DNA of 64,000 bases, taken from positions 4,091,767 to 4,155,766 of the forward strand of contig NZ_CP022161.1 in NCBI RefSeq assembly GCF_002214185.1. Direction: 5' to 3'. The notes beneath the pieces were generated by a model. The model ran no database searches. It had not been told where the DNA came from and saw only the letters and a program-made list of their open reading frames with translations. Below, in pieces: positions 8,295-17,500 of the stretch. The position numbers and the translations under genes were made by a program. Numbering within the stretch: the stretch's first letter is position 1; each line of letters opens with the position of its first letter. The DNA comes from Streptomyces capitiformicae. Its GTDB lineage: Bacteria; Actinomycetota; Actinomycetes; Streptomycetales; Streptomycetaceae.

Positions 8295-8678
8295 GTGCCT
8301 ACCGGCAAGGTCAAGTGGTTCAACAGCGAGAAGGGCTTCGGCTTTCTCTCCCGCGACGACGGCGGTGACGTCTTCGTCCACTCCTCCGTACTGCCCACCG
8401 GCGTCGACACCCTGAAGCCGGGACAGCGCGTCGAGTTCGGAGTCGTCGCCGGTCAGCGCGGCGACCAGGCCCTCTCCGTGACGCTCCTGGAGCCGGCCCC
8501 GTCGGTCGCCGCCGCCCAGCGCAAGAAGCCCGACGAACTCGCCTCCATCGTGCAGGACCTGACGACCCTGCTGGAGAACATCACGCCGATGCTGGAGCGC
8601 GGCCGCTACCCCGAACGCACCGCCGGTAAGAAGATCGCCGGCCTGCTCCGCGCCGTGGCCGACCAGCTGGACGTCTAG
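8295..8678 (+). CDS. Cold-shock domain protein with C-terminal extension
   Basis: A 127-residue nucleic-acid-binding protein. Residues 1-67 are a cold-shock OB fold with RNP1 KGFGFL and RNP2 VFVHSS. Unlike the usual 67-residue CspA proteins it has a 60-residue extension with a helical segment [20 protein letters not shown] and a basic patch [12 protein letters not shown]. This longer form is known from actinobacteria. Start GTG 8295 follows a purine-rich GAGGACGAGGACAG. The 224 bases upstream contain no gene and may include a structured leader, as in other cold-shock genes, but I could not identify one. Confidence 0.92.
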   Translation: MPTGKVKWFNSEKGFGFLSRDDGGDVFVHSSVLPTGVDTLKPGQRVEFGVVAGQRGDQALSVTLLEPAPSVAAAQRKKPDELASIVQDLTTLLENITPMLERGRYPERTAGKKIAGLLRAVADQLDV

Positions 8679-8864
8679 GCCCTGTCGTCAAACTCCCCTC
8701 TGCCGCGCGACGCCATGCACGCTGCCCCACACGCCGAGAGTGCGCACCTGTGCGGACATCAGCCGCTGGCGTGGCGGGCGCGCGGCCGCCCTTCGGGCGA
8801 CGACGGGAGTTCGACGACAGGACCTGGGGGAGAACGAGCGCACTCGGGCCGAGGGGCGGCACCA

Positions 8865-9250
8865 GCCCCTCGGCCGCCGCGCGCGTGAGCGGGCCGCGGA
8901 TCGCGGCGGTGTCTTTTTCCGCCGTCTTTGCACGGCTTCGCGGGTTGCCGGTCGGCTGCGCTGGTCTCCGTGCGGTGGTTGTCGTGTGGCGTGTGGCTCA
9001 GGGGAATGCGAGGGCTTCGGGGGGGAGCGCTGGTACGAGCGCCTCGGTTGCCGCGCGCGTGAGCGGGCCGTGGATCGCGGCGGTGTCTTTTTCCGCCGTC
9101 TTTGCACGGCTTCGCGGGTTGCCGGTCGGCTGCGCTGGTCTCCGTGCGGTGGTTGTCGTGTGGCGTGTGGCTCAGGGGAATGCGAGGGCTTCGGGGGGGA
9201 GCGCTGGTACGAGCCCCTCGGCCGCCGCGCGCGTGAGCAGGCCGCGGACG
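8865..9250. repeat. 174-bp direct tandem repeat derived from the mqnD 3' end
   Basis: Two complete copies (8865-9038 and 9039-9212) and a partial third (9213 to about 9250) of a 174-bp unit. The third copy is the real 3' end of mqnD; the two others repeat the last 42 or so bases of mqnD (the part encoding GLVPALPPEALAFP and stop) plus 132 bases of downstream DNA. The unit is a multiple of three, so the duplicated mqnD tails remain readable in the same frame as relics. The first copy has diverged at its outer edge. There is no other gene in the 8679-9171 interval. Confidence 0.88.
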
Positions 9251-10020
9251 GCCGCATAACCGTCCTCGCCGAGGTCTGCTGTGAACTCGTTGACGTACAG
9301 GCCGATGTGCTGGTCGGCGACGGTCGGGTCCATCTCCTGGGCGTGTTCGAGGACGTAGGGGCGGGAGGTCTCGGGGTTGTCCCAGGCGGCGTGGACCGAG
9401 GTGCGGATCGTGTCGGCGAGGAAGGTCAGGGTTTCCGGGCCCAGTGAGCGCTTGGCGATGATCGCGCCCAGGGGGATCGGCAGGCCCGTCGTGCCCTCCC
9501 AGTGCTCGCCCATGTCGGCGAGGTTGTGGAGGCCGTAGTTCTGGTACGTGAAGCGGGCCTCGTGGATGACGAGTCCGGCGTCGACCTTCCCGTCCCGTAC
9601 GGCCGGCATGATCTCGTGGAACGGCATGACGACGATCTCGCCGACGCCGCCGGGCAGCGTGTCCGCCGCCCACAGGCGGAAGAGGAGGTACGCGGTCGAC
9701 TTCTCGCTCGGCACGGCGACCGTACGGCCGGTGAGGTCCGTGCCCGGCTCCCGCGTCAGCACCAGCGGGCCGCAGCCTCGGCCCAGCGCGCCGCCGCAGG
9801 GCAGCAGGGCGTACTCGTCGAGGACGTACGGCAGGACGGCGTACGACACCTTCAGTACGTCGAGGTCGCCGCGCTCGGCCATGCCGTTGGTGATGTCGAT
9901 GTCCGCGAACGTCACGTCGAGCGCGGGCGCGCCGGGGATCCGGCCGTGGGCCCAGGCGTCGAAGACGAACGTGTCGTTGGGGCAGGGCGAGTACGCGATC
10001 TGCAAGGGCTCACTGCTCAT
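9172..10020 (-). CDS. mqnD: 1,4-dihydroxy-6-naphthoate synthase (MqnD)
   Basis: Converts cyclic dehypoxanthine futalosine to 1,4-dihydroxy-6-naphthoate in the futalosine route to menaquinone. It has the periplasmic-binding-protein-like fold with the family signature YSPCPNDTFVFDAWAHG near the N-terminus, DVLKVSYAVLPYV, and GLVIHEARFTYQ carrying the conserved histidine. About 282 residues, normal for the family. Four in-frame ATGs occur in the repeated MSHMSHMSHM leader (10047, 10038, 10029, 10020). I chose the last because the conserved protein begins right after it and it overlaps the mqnB stop (ATGAGCAGTGA), implying translational coupling. The 3' end has been tandemly duplicated downstream (8865-9250). 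Confidence 0.93.
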   Translation of the reverse strand: MSSEPLQIAYSPCPNDTFVFDAWAHGRIPGAPALDVTFADIDITNGMAERGDLDVLKVSYAVLPYVLDEYALLPCGGALGRGCGPLVLTREPGTDLTGRTVAVPSEKSTAYLLFRLWAADTLPGGVGEIVVMPFHEIMPAVRDGKVDAGLVIHEARFTYQNYGLHNLADMGEHWEGTTGLPIPLGAIIAKRSLGPETLTFLADTIRTSVHAAWDNPETSRPYVLEHAQEMDPTVADQHIGLYVNEFTADLGEDGYAAVRGLLTRAAAEGLVPALPPEALAFP

Positions 10021-10759
10021 GTGGCTCATGTGGCTCATGTGGCTCATGTGGATCCCAACTCTCCAGTACGGGCGTCAGCTTCCCGAAGGCCTCGGTGAGT
10101 GCGGTCAGCGCGTCGCCGATGCGCCACGCGGCGCGGTCGCGGGGGCCGACGGGGTTGGAGACGGCGCGCAGTTCGAGGACGGGGACGGCGTGCGCGGCGG
10201 CCGCCTCGGCGACCCCGAAGCCCTCCATCGCCTCGGCCAGGGCGTGCGGGTGGCGGGCGCGGAGGGCGGTGGCGCGCTCGGCGCTGCCGGTGACGGTCGA
10301 GACCGTCAGCACGGTGCCGGTGCGCGCGCCGGTCGCGGTCGCGATCCGGCGCACGAGGGCGCGCGGCGGGTGGTGTGTGACGGTGCCGAAGCCCAGCTCG
10401 GTGACCGGGAGGAAACCGTCCGGGGTCTCGGCGCCCAGGTCGGCGGCGGTGATCTCGTCGGCGAGGACCAGGGAGCCGACGGGGGCTTCGGGGTGGAAGC
10501 CGCCCGCGATGCCGGTGGAGACGACCAGCGCGTACGGCGTGCCGTCGAGGGCCGCGGCGGTCAGCGCGGCGGCGGTGGAGGCGGCGGCGAGCGCGGGACC
10601 CACACCGGCGGCGAGAAGGTCGTACGCCAGGCCATGACCTTGGACGTCGTGGTGGTGGAGAGTTGCGGCCGGTAGGTGGACGTCCGTGCCGGGGCCCGGA
10701 AACGCCCGTGCCACCGCGTCCCGCTCGGCGGGGACCGCGGTGGCTACGAGGATGCGCAT
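10010..10759 (-). CDS. mqnB: Futalosine hydrolase (MqnB)
   Basis: Hydrolyses futalosine, releasing hypoxanthine and dehypoxanthine futalosine, one step before MqnC in menaquinone synthesis. The 249 residues carry nucleosidase-family motifs: MRILVATAVPAERDAVARAF at the start, GVGPALAAASTAAAL, STGIAGGFHPEAPVGSLV and the substrate/catalytic loop EAMEGFGVAEAAAAH. Start ATG 10759. The C-terminus ends in a HEP repeat (HEPHEPHEPHEQ) created by the 9-bp repeat shared with mqnD, which is unlikely to be part of the catalytic fold. It is the upstream partner of mqnD in an overlapping pair; the remaining mqn genes are not in the window. Confidence 0.93.
   Translation of the reverse strand: MRILVATAVPAERDAVARAFPGPGTDVHLPAATLHHHDVQGHGLAYDLLAAGVGPALAAASTAAALTAAALDGTPYALVVSTGIAGGFHPEAPVGSLVLADEITAADLGAETPDGFLPVTELGFGTVTHHPPRALVRRIATATGARTGTVLTVSTVTGSAERATALRARHPHALAEAMEGFGVAEAAAAHAVPVLELRAVSNPVGPRDRAAWRIGDALTALTEAFGKLTPVLESWDPHEPHEPHEPHEQ
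10015..10050. repeat. Four 9-bp units at the mqnB/mqnD junction
   Basis: Four perfect copies of GCTCATGTG on the plus strand. On the minus strand each unit reads CACATGAGC. It encodes HEP HEP HEP in mqnB and MSH MSH MSH in mqnD at the same time, because the genes overlap in different frames. Copy number changes would therefore lengthen the MqnB tail and add MqnD start codons without disrupting either frame. Confidence 0.9.
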
Positions 10760-10793
10760 GGGCGGCGGCTACGGATCGGGGGCCGGGCCCGGA

Positions 10794-11288
10794 TCAGGCG
10801 TCGGGGTTCTCGAGCGTGAAGTTCCACACGCCCTTGAACTCCGTGCCTTCCTTGTTCTGCTCGACGACGCTGATCGTCAGCGACTTCTGCGGGGCCTGCC
10901 CCTGCTGGGCGGCGAAGAGGTCGCCGGCGTTCGGGAAGGTGTAGTACGTCTTCTTGTACTGCGGGGTCGCCGGCTCGCCGTCGATCCACAGGGACCAGCC
11001 CGTGTCCGCGACCTCGGGGTCGACGCCGACGCGCAGGGTCTCGCCCTGCGGCAGCTCGATCCTCTCGGAGGGCTTCTCCTTCACGCACTTCTGGACCTCG
11101 GCCTGGTCGAGGTCCTCGTAGCACTCGGCCTCGGTGTGCACCGAGTCCTTGCCGAGCGTGAGGGTGGCGATCGGCGTCGGCGTGTCGCAGGCCGACAGGA
11201 CGAGAAGTCCGGCGGAAACGGCGCCGAGCGTGGCTGCGGCGCGACGGCTGTGTCGACTGGCGGCTCCGCCGCGGGGCAGGAAGGTCAT
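10794..11288 (-). CDS. DUF2771 lipoprotein
   Basis: A 164-residue predicted lipoprotein: basic N-terminus, hydrophobic LGAVSAGLLVL and lipobox LSAC with lipidated Cys34, then an Ig-like beta-rich domain (SLTISVVEQNKEGTEFKGV, WNFTLENPDA at the end) typical of actinobacterial DUF2771. Acts on the outer face of the membrane; molecular role unknown. Same strand as mqnB, 34 bases upstream of it, so the two may be co-transcribed, but functional linkage to menaquinone synthesis is not shown by the sequence. Start ATG 11288 gives a normal signal peptide. Confidence 0.85.
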   Translation of the reverse strand: MTFLPRGGAASRHSRRAAATLGAVSAGLLVLSACDTPTPIATLTLGKDSVHTEAECYEDLDQAEVQKCVKEKPSERIELPQGETLRVGVDPEVADTGWSLWIDGEPATPQYKKTYYTFPNAGDLFAAQQGQAPQKSLTISVVEQNKEGTEFKGVWNFTLENPDA

Positions 11289-11386
11289 GGGCGAAGGCTA
11301 TCTGGCCCGTCCGGGGGTGCCTTTACGTGGGGTACGGCGTGCCGGTCCGGTCCCTGTGATGTGCGGCTGATGTGCGGCTTTGGCGT

Positions 11387-12778
11387 TCACGCCACCCGGG
11401 TGCGGGGCGCGCCGCCGCGGCGGGCGGAGGAGAGGAGGCCGCGGACCGTGGTGAGCCAGCCGGCGGCGACGATCGCGGCGGCCACGACCATGCCCAGGGT
11501 GCCGTGGAGGGGGAGGGCGATACCGACGGCGCCGCCGACGACCCAGGCCATCTGCAGCAGGGTCTCGGAGCGGGCGAAGGCGGAGGTGCGGACCAGTTCG
11601 GGCACGTCACGCTGGATCAGCGCGTCCAGGGCCAGCTTGGACAGGGCCTGTGAGAAGCCGGCGACCGCGGCGAGGCAGGCGATGAGGAACGCGCTGAAGA
11701 AGCAGGCCGTGGCGATCGCCACCGCGAGTTCCACGGCGACGACGGTCACGATGATCAGCTCCGGCGCGCGCTGCCTCAGCCACGCTCCTACGGCGGTGCC
11801 GAGCGCGTTTCCCGTACCGGCCGCGACGGCGACCATGCCGAGGGAGACGGCGGCGCTCTGCCCGCCGAGCGGATGCTCACGGAGCAGGAAGGCGAGGAAG
11901 AAGATCAGGAAGCCGGAGAGGCCGCGGAGGGCGGCGTTGGCGCCGAGCGCGTGGGTGACGGCCGGGCCGACCGTGCGCAGCCCCGGCCGCTTCAGCGTCT
12001 TGGTGCGGTGCGGGCCGTGCAGGTGCTCGGGGTCGGCGGCGAGGAGGGCCGTGTCCTCGCCCTTCGCGGAGTCGACCTTGTGCGGGAGCGAGAAGGAGAG
12101 GAACGTTCCGGCGACGAAGATCAGGAAGGCGCCGTAGAGCGGGTAGCGGGGGCCGAGGGCCTGCAGCCCGGCCCCGATCGGCGCGGCGGCGCCGGTGGCG
12201 AGCAGTCCGCACAGGGTGACCCGCGAGTTCGCCTTGACCAGCGAGAACCGGGGCGGCAGCAGTCGCGGCACGACCGCGCTCCGCACCACCCCGTACGCCT
12301 TCGACGCGACCAGCACGCCCAGTGCGGCCGGGTAGAGCTCCAGGCTGCCGGTCTGGACGGCGCCGACGAGGATCAGGGCGAGGAAGGCGCGGGCCAGCAT
12401 GGCGCCCGCCATCGCGGCGCGGCGGCCGTGCGGGAGGCGGTCCAGGAGGGGGCCGACGACCGGGGCCAGCAGGGCGAAGGGGGCGAGCGTGATGGCGAGG
12501 TAGAGGGCGACCCGGCCGCGGGCCTCGTCGGTGGGGACGGAGAAGAAGACCGTGGAGGCGAGCGACACGGTGATCATCACGTCGCCCGCGCCGTTCACGC
12601 CGTGCAGTTCGATGAGCTTGCCGAGGCCGGACTCGCCGGCGCCCTGTGCGTGGGTCGCCCTGCGGATGCCGCGGGCGGGGCCGGTGACCGGGAGGTGCAG
12701 GGCACGGCCCACCGAGCGGACGGCCCCGGTCACCCGACCCGACCCGCCGCGCTGTTCGCTCCGCTCGGCGCCGGTCAC
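11387..12778 (-). CDS. MFS transporter
   Basis: A 463-residue major facilitator with about twelve hydrophobic segments. Landmarks are GVNGAGDVMITVSLAST in the first helix, RLPHGRRAAM as the loop 2-3 motif, and the long central loop LPHKVDSAKGEDTALLAADP before a conserved GLRTVGPAVTHALGANA. The N-terminal 45 residues are polar and cytoplasmic. Substrate unknown. Same strand and 98 bases from the DUF2771 gene, a common neighbourhood in streptomycetes. Start GTG 12778 has a weak ribosome site (GACGAG), so a slightly shorter protein is possible. Confidence 0.87.
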   Translation of the reverse strand: MTGAERSEQRGGSGRVTGAVRSVGRALHLPVTGPARGIRRATHAQGAGESGLGKLIELHGVNGAGDVMITVSLASTVFFSVPTDEARGRVALYLAITLAPFALLAPVVGPLLDRLPHGRRAAMAGAMLARAFLALILVGAVQTGSLELYPAALGVLVASKAYGVVRSAVVPRLLPPRFSLVKANSRVTLCGLLATGAAAPIGAGLQALGPRYPLYGAFLIFVAGTFLSFSLPHKVDSAKGEDTALLAADPEHLHGPHRTKTLKRPGLRTVGPAVTHALGANAALRGLSGFLIFFLAFLLREHPLGGQSAAVSLGMVAVAAGTGNALGTAVGAWLRQRAPELIIVTVVAVELAVAIATACFFSAFLIACLAAVAGFSQALSKLALDALIQRDVPELVRTSAFARSETLLQMAWVVGGAVGIALPLHGTLGMVVAAAIVAAGWLTTVRGLLSSARRGGAPRTRVA

Positions 12779-12837
12779 CTCGTCATAGTGCCCCGAGAAA
12801 GGGGCGTGTGGTGCGATTACCGCGCGGATGGGGCGCC

Positions 12838-13058
12838 TTCCAGCTCGGGGGTGCCTGTTGTCTGGCGGCTGCGGGTGCGTTGTGGTTGCTCGCGCAGTTC
12901 CCCGCGCCCCTGAAAGACACGGCCCTGCGGGCCGAAAAGCATGGGGCGCAGCCCCTGCTTTTCAGGGGCGCGGGGCTGTGACATCTGCGGCTCCGCCGCG
13001 GGGCGCGAACGGCCCCCACCCACCCGCAGACGCCCGACGACCGCAGTACCCGAGCTCT
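12838..13058. repeat. Palindromic intergenic module, copy A (left of DUF3027)
   Basis: About 220 bp of intergenic DNA that is repeated at 14258-14464. Its core is a long inverted repeat: CCCCGCGCCCCTGAAA (12900-12915) pairs with TTTCAGGGGCGCGGGG (12960-12975), and the loop contains two small hairpins (GGCCC-TGC-GGGCC and GGGGC-GCA-GCCCC), so it can form a branched cruciform. Flanks shared with copy B include CTCGGGGGTGC on the left and GCAGACGCCCGACGACCG on the right. The rest of the 12779-13304 gap holds no gene that I can support. Confidence 0.85.
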
Positions 13059-13304
13059 CCCGCGGGACCGGCGGAAGCCGAGCGCAGCGGTTACGCGGTG
13101 AGCCTCGGAGAAGGTAGCGTGCATAGCGCGCCCGCGGCGGTTGTTCTCGGCCGCGCGCCTCTCGTTCATCCCGCAGAATGGATGACATAGGTGCGCCCGA
13201 GTGCGATCGGGCGCGGACGTCGACGCGGCCCTCTGGTCCGCTCCGTCCGCACCCCCGCCGAGGGAGGCGCACTCGTGAGACGGCGTAGGAGAGAAGCGAT
13301 ACCT

Positions 13305-14231
13305 GTGAGCGCAGCGACAACGCGAAGCCGCACCCCCGACCGCCTGTGCGCCGAGGCCGTCGACCTCGCCCGCGCCGCCGCCGAGGAGGCGGCCGCGCCC
13401 GGAGTGGTGGGTGAGCACGCGGGCCTCGTCTCCGAGGGCGACCGCGTTGTCACGCACTTCTTCGAGTGCAAGGAGATGGGCTACCGGGGCTGGCGCTGGG
13501 CCGTGACCGTGGCCCGGGCCTCGCGCGCGAAGTTCGTGACGCTGGACGAGGTCGTGCTGCTGCCCGGCCCCGACGCGCTGCTCGCGCCGGAGTGGGTGCC
13601 CTGGAGCGAGCGGCTCCGGCCCGGCGACATGGGGCCCGGCGATCTGCTGCCCACCGACGCCGAGGATCTGCGGCTGGAGCCCGGGTACTCCGGCGAGGAC
13701 GAGCCGCTGCCGAACTCCCCGGTCTCGCACGACATGGCCGAGCTGGTGGAGGCGGAGGACGCCGAAGTCACCGCCGGGGTGCCGGCGAACCTGCCGCTCG
13801 CCCCGAGCCGGGGGTCGATCGCCGCGGTCGCCGAGGAACTGGGGATGCGGCGGGCCCGGGTCCTGTCCCGGTACGGGCTGCACACGGCCGCCGACCGGTG
13901 GGACGAGGGCTTCGGCGCCAAGACCGCGATGGCCCAGGCGGCGCCCGCCTCCTGCCTCAGCTGTGGGTTCCTGATGCCGATCGGCGGCTCGCTGGGCCAG
14001 GCCTTCGGGGTGTGCGCGAACGAGTTCTCCCCGGCGGACGGCCGGGTCGTCTCCCTGACGTACGGCTGCGGAGGCCACTCGGAGGCCGCCGTCATGCCGA
14101 AGCCCCCGCAGCCGGCTCCGCCACGGCTGGACGAGACCAGGGTGGACCCCTTCCCGCTGCGGCCGGCGCCGGATTCCGGGTCGGTGCCGGTGGAGGAGTC
14201 GGAGGCCGAGGCGGAGCTGGGTCACTCCTAG
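13305..14231 (+). CDS. DUF3027 protein
   Basis: A 308-residue soluble protein of the actinobacterial DUF3027 family. Recognisable blocks are RTPDRLCAEAVDLARAAAEE, GWRWAVTVARA, FVTLDEVVLLPGPDALLAPEWVPW split over two strands, and a CxxC pair SCLSCGFLMPIGGSLG followed by FGVCANEFSPADGRVV and YGCGGHSE, suggesting a zinc-binding knuckle. GTG 13305 (after GGAGAG) starts at the conserved region; GTG 13275 has a stronger GGGAGG site and would add ten basic residues. No function is known for the family. Flanked on both sides by copies of the palindromic module. Confidence 0.85.
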   Translation: MSAATTRSRTPDRLCAEAVDLARAAAEEAAAPGVVGEHAGLVSEGDRVVTHFFECKEMGYRGWRWAVTVARASRAKFVTLDEVVLLPGPDALLAPEWVPWSERLRPGDMGPGDLLPTDAEDLRLEPGYSGEDEPLPNSPVSHDMAELVEAEDAEVTAGVPANLPLAPSRGSIAAVAEELGMRRARVLSRYGLHTAADRWDEGFGAKTAMAQAAPASCLSCGFLMPIGGSLGQAFGVCANEFSPADGRVVSLTYGCGGHSEAAVMPKPPQPAPPRLDETRVDPFPLRPAPDSGSVPVEESEAEAELGHS

Positions 14232-14257
14232 ACCGGCGTTCGGCTGGGACTGTCGCC

Positions 14258-14464
14258 TTCCGGCTCGGGGGTGCGGGTGGTGTGGCGTCTGCGGGTTAGT
14301 GGGGGCTTGTCGCGCAGTTCCCCGCGCCCCTGAAAGACACGGCCCCTGCGGGCCGAAAAGCACGGGGCGCAGCCCCTGCTTTTCAGGGGCGTGGGGAACT
14401 GCGCGAGCAACCATGACTCATCCGCAGACGCCCGACGACCGTAATCCCCCGAGCTCCCAGGAGC
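14258..14464. repeat. Palindromic intergenic module, copy B (right of DUF3027)
   Basis: Second copy of the module seen at 12838-13058, same orientation. Arms here are longer: GCGCAGTTCCCCGCGCCCCT plus GAAA (14312-14335) pairs with 14381-14404 over 24 bp with one G-T mismatch. The right flank repeats GCAGACGCCCGACGACCG. It ends just before the ribosome site of the next gene. Confidence 0.87.
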
Positions 14465-14510
14465 CCGGCGCACGATACCTTCGTGCACCAGGCGACAGGG
14501 AAGGTGAACC

Positions 14511-17500
14511 GTGAGCAAGTTCGTGCGGCCGGCGGCCGAGGGTGCGGACCCGTTCGGGACGGCGCGGCTGCGGCGCGGGGTGCTGGATGCCTGGGCGACG
14601 AGCCCGGCCCGGTTCCGGGAGGACGCGAACGCCGAGGAGGACCTCGTCCTCGGCGGGTATCGCGATCGGCTCGTCGTCGAGCTGGCGCAGAACGCCGCTG
14701 ATGCCGCCGCCCGCGCCAAGGTGCCGGGGCGGCTGCGGCTGACCCTCCGGGACGGTGTCCTCGTCGCTGCCAACACCGGCGCCCCGCTGGACGCGGCCGG
14801 TGTCGAGTCCCTGTCCACGCTCCGTGCGTCCGCCAAGCGGGAGACCCCGGAGAGCGCGGTGGGGCGGTTCGGCGTCGGGTTCGCCGCCGTGCTCGCCGTC
14901 ACCGACGAGCCCGCCGTCGTCGGGCGGCACGGCGGTATCCGGTGGTCGCTCGCCGAGGCCCGGCTGCTCGCCGCCGACACCGCTCGGAACAGCCCCGGGC
15001 TGGGGGACGAGATCCGCCGGCGTGACGGGCATGTGCCGCTGCTGCGGTTGCCGTTCGCGGCGGAAGGGTCCGCTCCGGAGTCGTACGACACCGTCGTCAT
15101 CCTGCCGCTGCGGGACGCCGCCGCCACGGATCTCGCCGAGCGGCTGCTGGACCGCGTCGACGACTCGCTGCTCCTCGCGCTGCCCGGCCTCGACGAGGTC
15201 GTCATCGAGAACCTCGAGAACACGGACGCGACGGTACGGACGTTGCGGCGGCGCACGGAGGGGGCGTACGTCGTCGTCGAGGACTCCCGGGACGGGGTCA
15301 CACGCTGGCGTACGGTCGCCGCGCACGGGGCGGTCGAGGCCGCGCTGCTCGCCGACCGGCCGGTCGAGGAGCGGCTGCGTCCGCACTGGTCCGTGACGTG
15401 GGCGGTGCCGACCGGGCCCGACGGCGCGCCGCTGCGGCCCCGCAGCAACCCCGTCGTGCACGCGCCCACGCCCAGCGACGAGGCCCTCGGCGTACCCGCG
15501 CTGCTCATCGCCTCCTTCCCCCTCGACACGACCCGGCGGCACGCCGCGCCCGGTCCGCTCACCGACTTCCTCGTCCAGCGCGCGGCGGACGCGTACGCCG
15601 AACTCCTCGCCGCCTGGGAACCGGTGACCGAGGGCATCATCGACCTCGTGCCCGGCCCGCTGGGCAAGGGCGAGCTGGACGGCGCGCTGCGGCAGGCGAT
15701 CCTCGAACGGCTGCCGCGCACCGCCTTCCTGCCGCGCGCGGCACCGCAGCCCGCGGGGGACGGCCGGCCCCAGGATGCCGGGGCGGCGGTGGAAGCGCCG
15801 GAGGCCAACAACTGGCCCGACGTCCCCAACCCGTTCCGGGTCAGCGAGGACTCCGGCACCCTGTCTGCCGGGGGCGCCGAGGCCCACGAGTGGGCCGACG
15901 CTCCCTTCGCGCTCCGCCCCCGGGACGCCGAGGTCGTCGAGGGAGCCGGAGCCGACACCGTACGGGTGCTCGCGGACGTGCTGCCCAGCCTGCTGCCCGC
16001 CGGGCTCGAACGGCGCGCGGAGTTGCGTACGTTGGGTGTCGCGCGCCTTCCGCTGGGCGACGCGATCGACCGGCTCGCCGGTCTGGAGAAGGCCCCGGAC
16101 TGGTGGCGGCGGCTCTACGACAGCCTCGCCGGGGTCGACCCCGACCGGCTCTCCGGGCTTCCGGTGCCGCTCGCGGACGGGCGGACGACGATCGGTCCGC
16201 GCCAGGTCCTCCTCCCGACCCCCGACGGCCCGCAGACCGCGCCCGAGACCCTCGCCCGGCTCGGCCTGAAGGTCGCCCACCCGGACGCCGCGCACCCGCT
16301 CCTGGAGAAGCTGGGCGCCCTGCCCGCGACCCCGCGCGCCGTGCTGACCACACCCCAGGTGCGGGCCGCCGTCGCGGCCTCCCTCGACGACGAGGGCGGG
16401 GCCGTCTGGGACGAGGACGCCCCGGACGCCGACGAACTCGCCGACCTCGTCCTCACCCTCGTCCGTGACGCCGCCCTCGACCCCGGCGACGAACCCTGGC
16501 TCGGCGCCCTCGCCCTCCCCGACGAGGACGGCGAACTCTCGCCCGCCGGTGAACTCGTCCTCCCCGGCAGCCCCTTCGCCCAGGTCATGCGCGAGGACGA
16601 ACTCGCCTTCGTGGACGCCGAGTTGGCCGACCGCTGGGGCGAGCAGCCGCTGGCCGCCTGCGGAGTCCTCGCCAACTTCGCCCTCGTGCGCGCCACCGAC
16701 GTCGTCCTCGACCCCGACGAACTGGAGCCCCGCGACTCCGACTTCGCCGAACCGGATGACGCCGGGCTCCTTGACGCCGTGGACGTGTGGTGCGAGGACA
16801 TCCTCGACCGCTTCCCGGACAGCCCCGTGCCGCCCGTCGCGACCGAGCTCGTGGCCGTGCGCGACCTGGATCTCGTCGACGAGGACCGGTGGCCCGAGGC
16901 GCTCGCGCTCCTCGCCCGGCCGCCGCTGCGGGACGCGCTGGTCCAGCCCGTACGGATCCTCCTCCCGGACGGCACGCACGAGGTCGTACGCCCGTACACG
17001 GCCTGGTGGCTGCGCGGGCATCCGGTGCTGGACGGCCGCCGTCCGGCCGGTCTGCTCGCGGCCGGCGGAGACCCGCTGCTGCGCGGCCTGTACGACGAGG
17101 CCGACGCCACCGGGTTCGACGACGAGCAGGTGCTGCGGGCCCTCGGCGTACGCACGTCGGTGGCGGCGTTGCTGGAGGAGCCGGGCGGCGCTGCGGAGCT
17201 GCTGGACCGTCTGGCCGACCCGGACCGTCACGTCGGCGCCGCCCAACTCCACGGTCTGTATGACGCGTTGGCGGAACTGGACCCCGAACAGGTGACCCTG
17301 CCCGACGAGTTGCGGGCCGTGGTGGACGGCGAGGTGACCGTCGTGGACGCGGCCGACGCAGTCGTCGTCGACTCACCCGACCTGCTGCCCTTCACCTCCG
17401 GTGTGCCCCTGCTGCCCGTACGGCCGTCCCGGGCCGCCGAGTTGGCCGAGCTGCTCCAGGTACGGCGGCTCAGCGAGTCGGTGACGGGCGAGGTGGACTC

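Noticed and set aside
8759-9673. Minus-strand open frame with a repeated peptide (RIPLSHTPHDNH units)
   Set aside because: It is only the off-frame translation of the 174-bp tandem repeat and of mqnD, with no independent coding signal.
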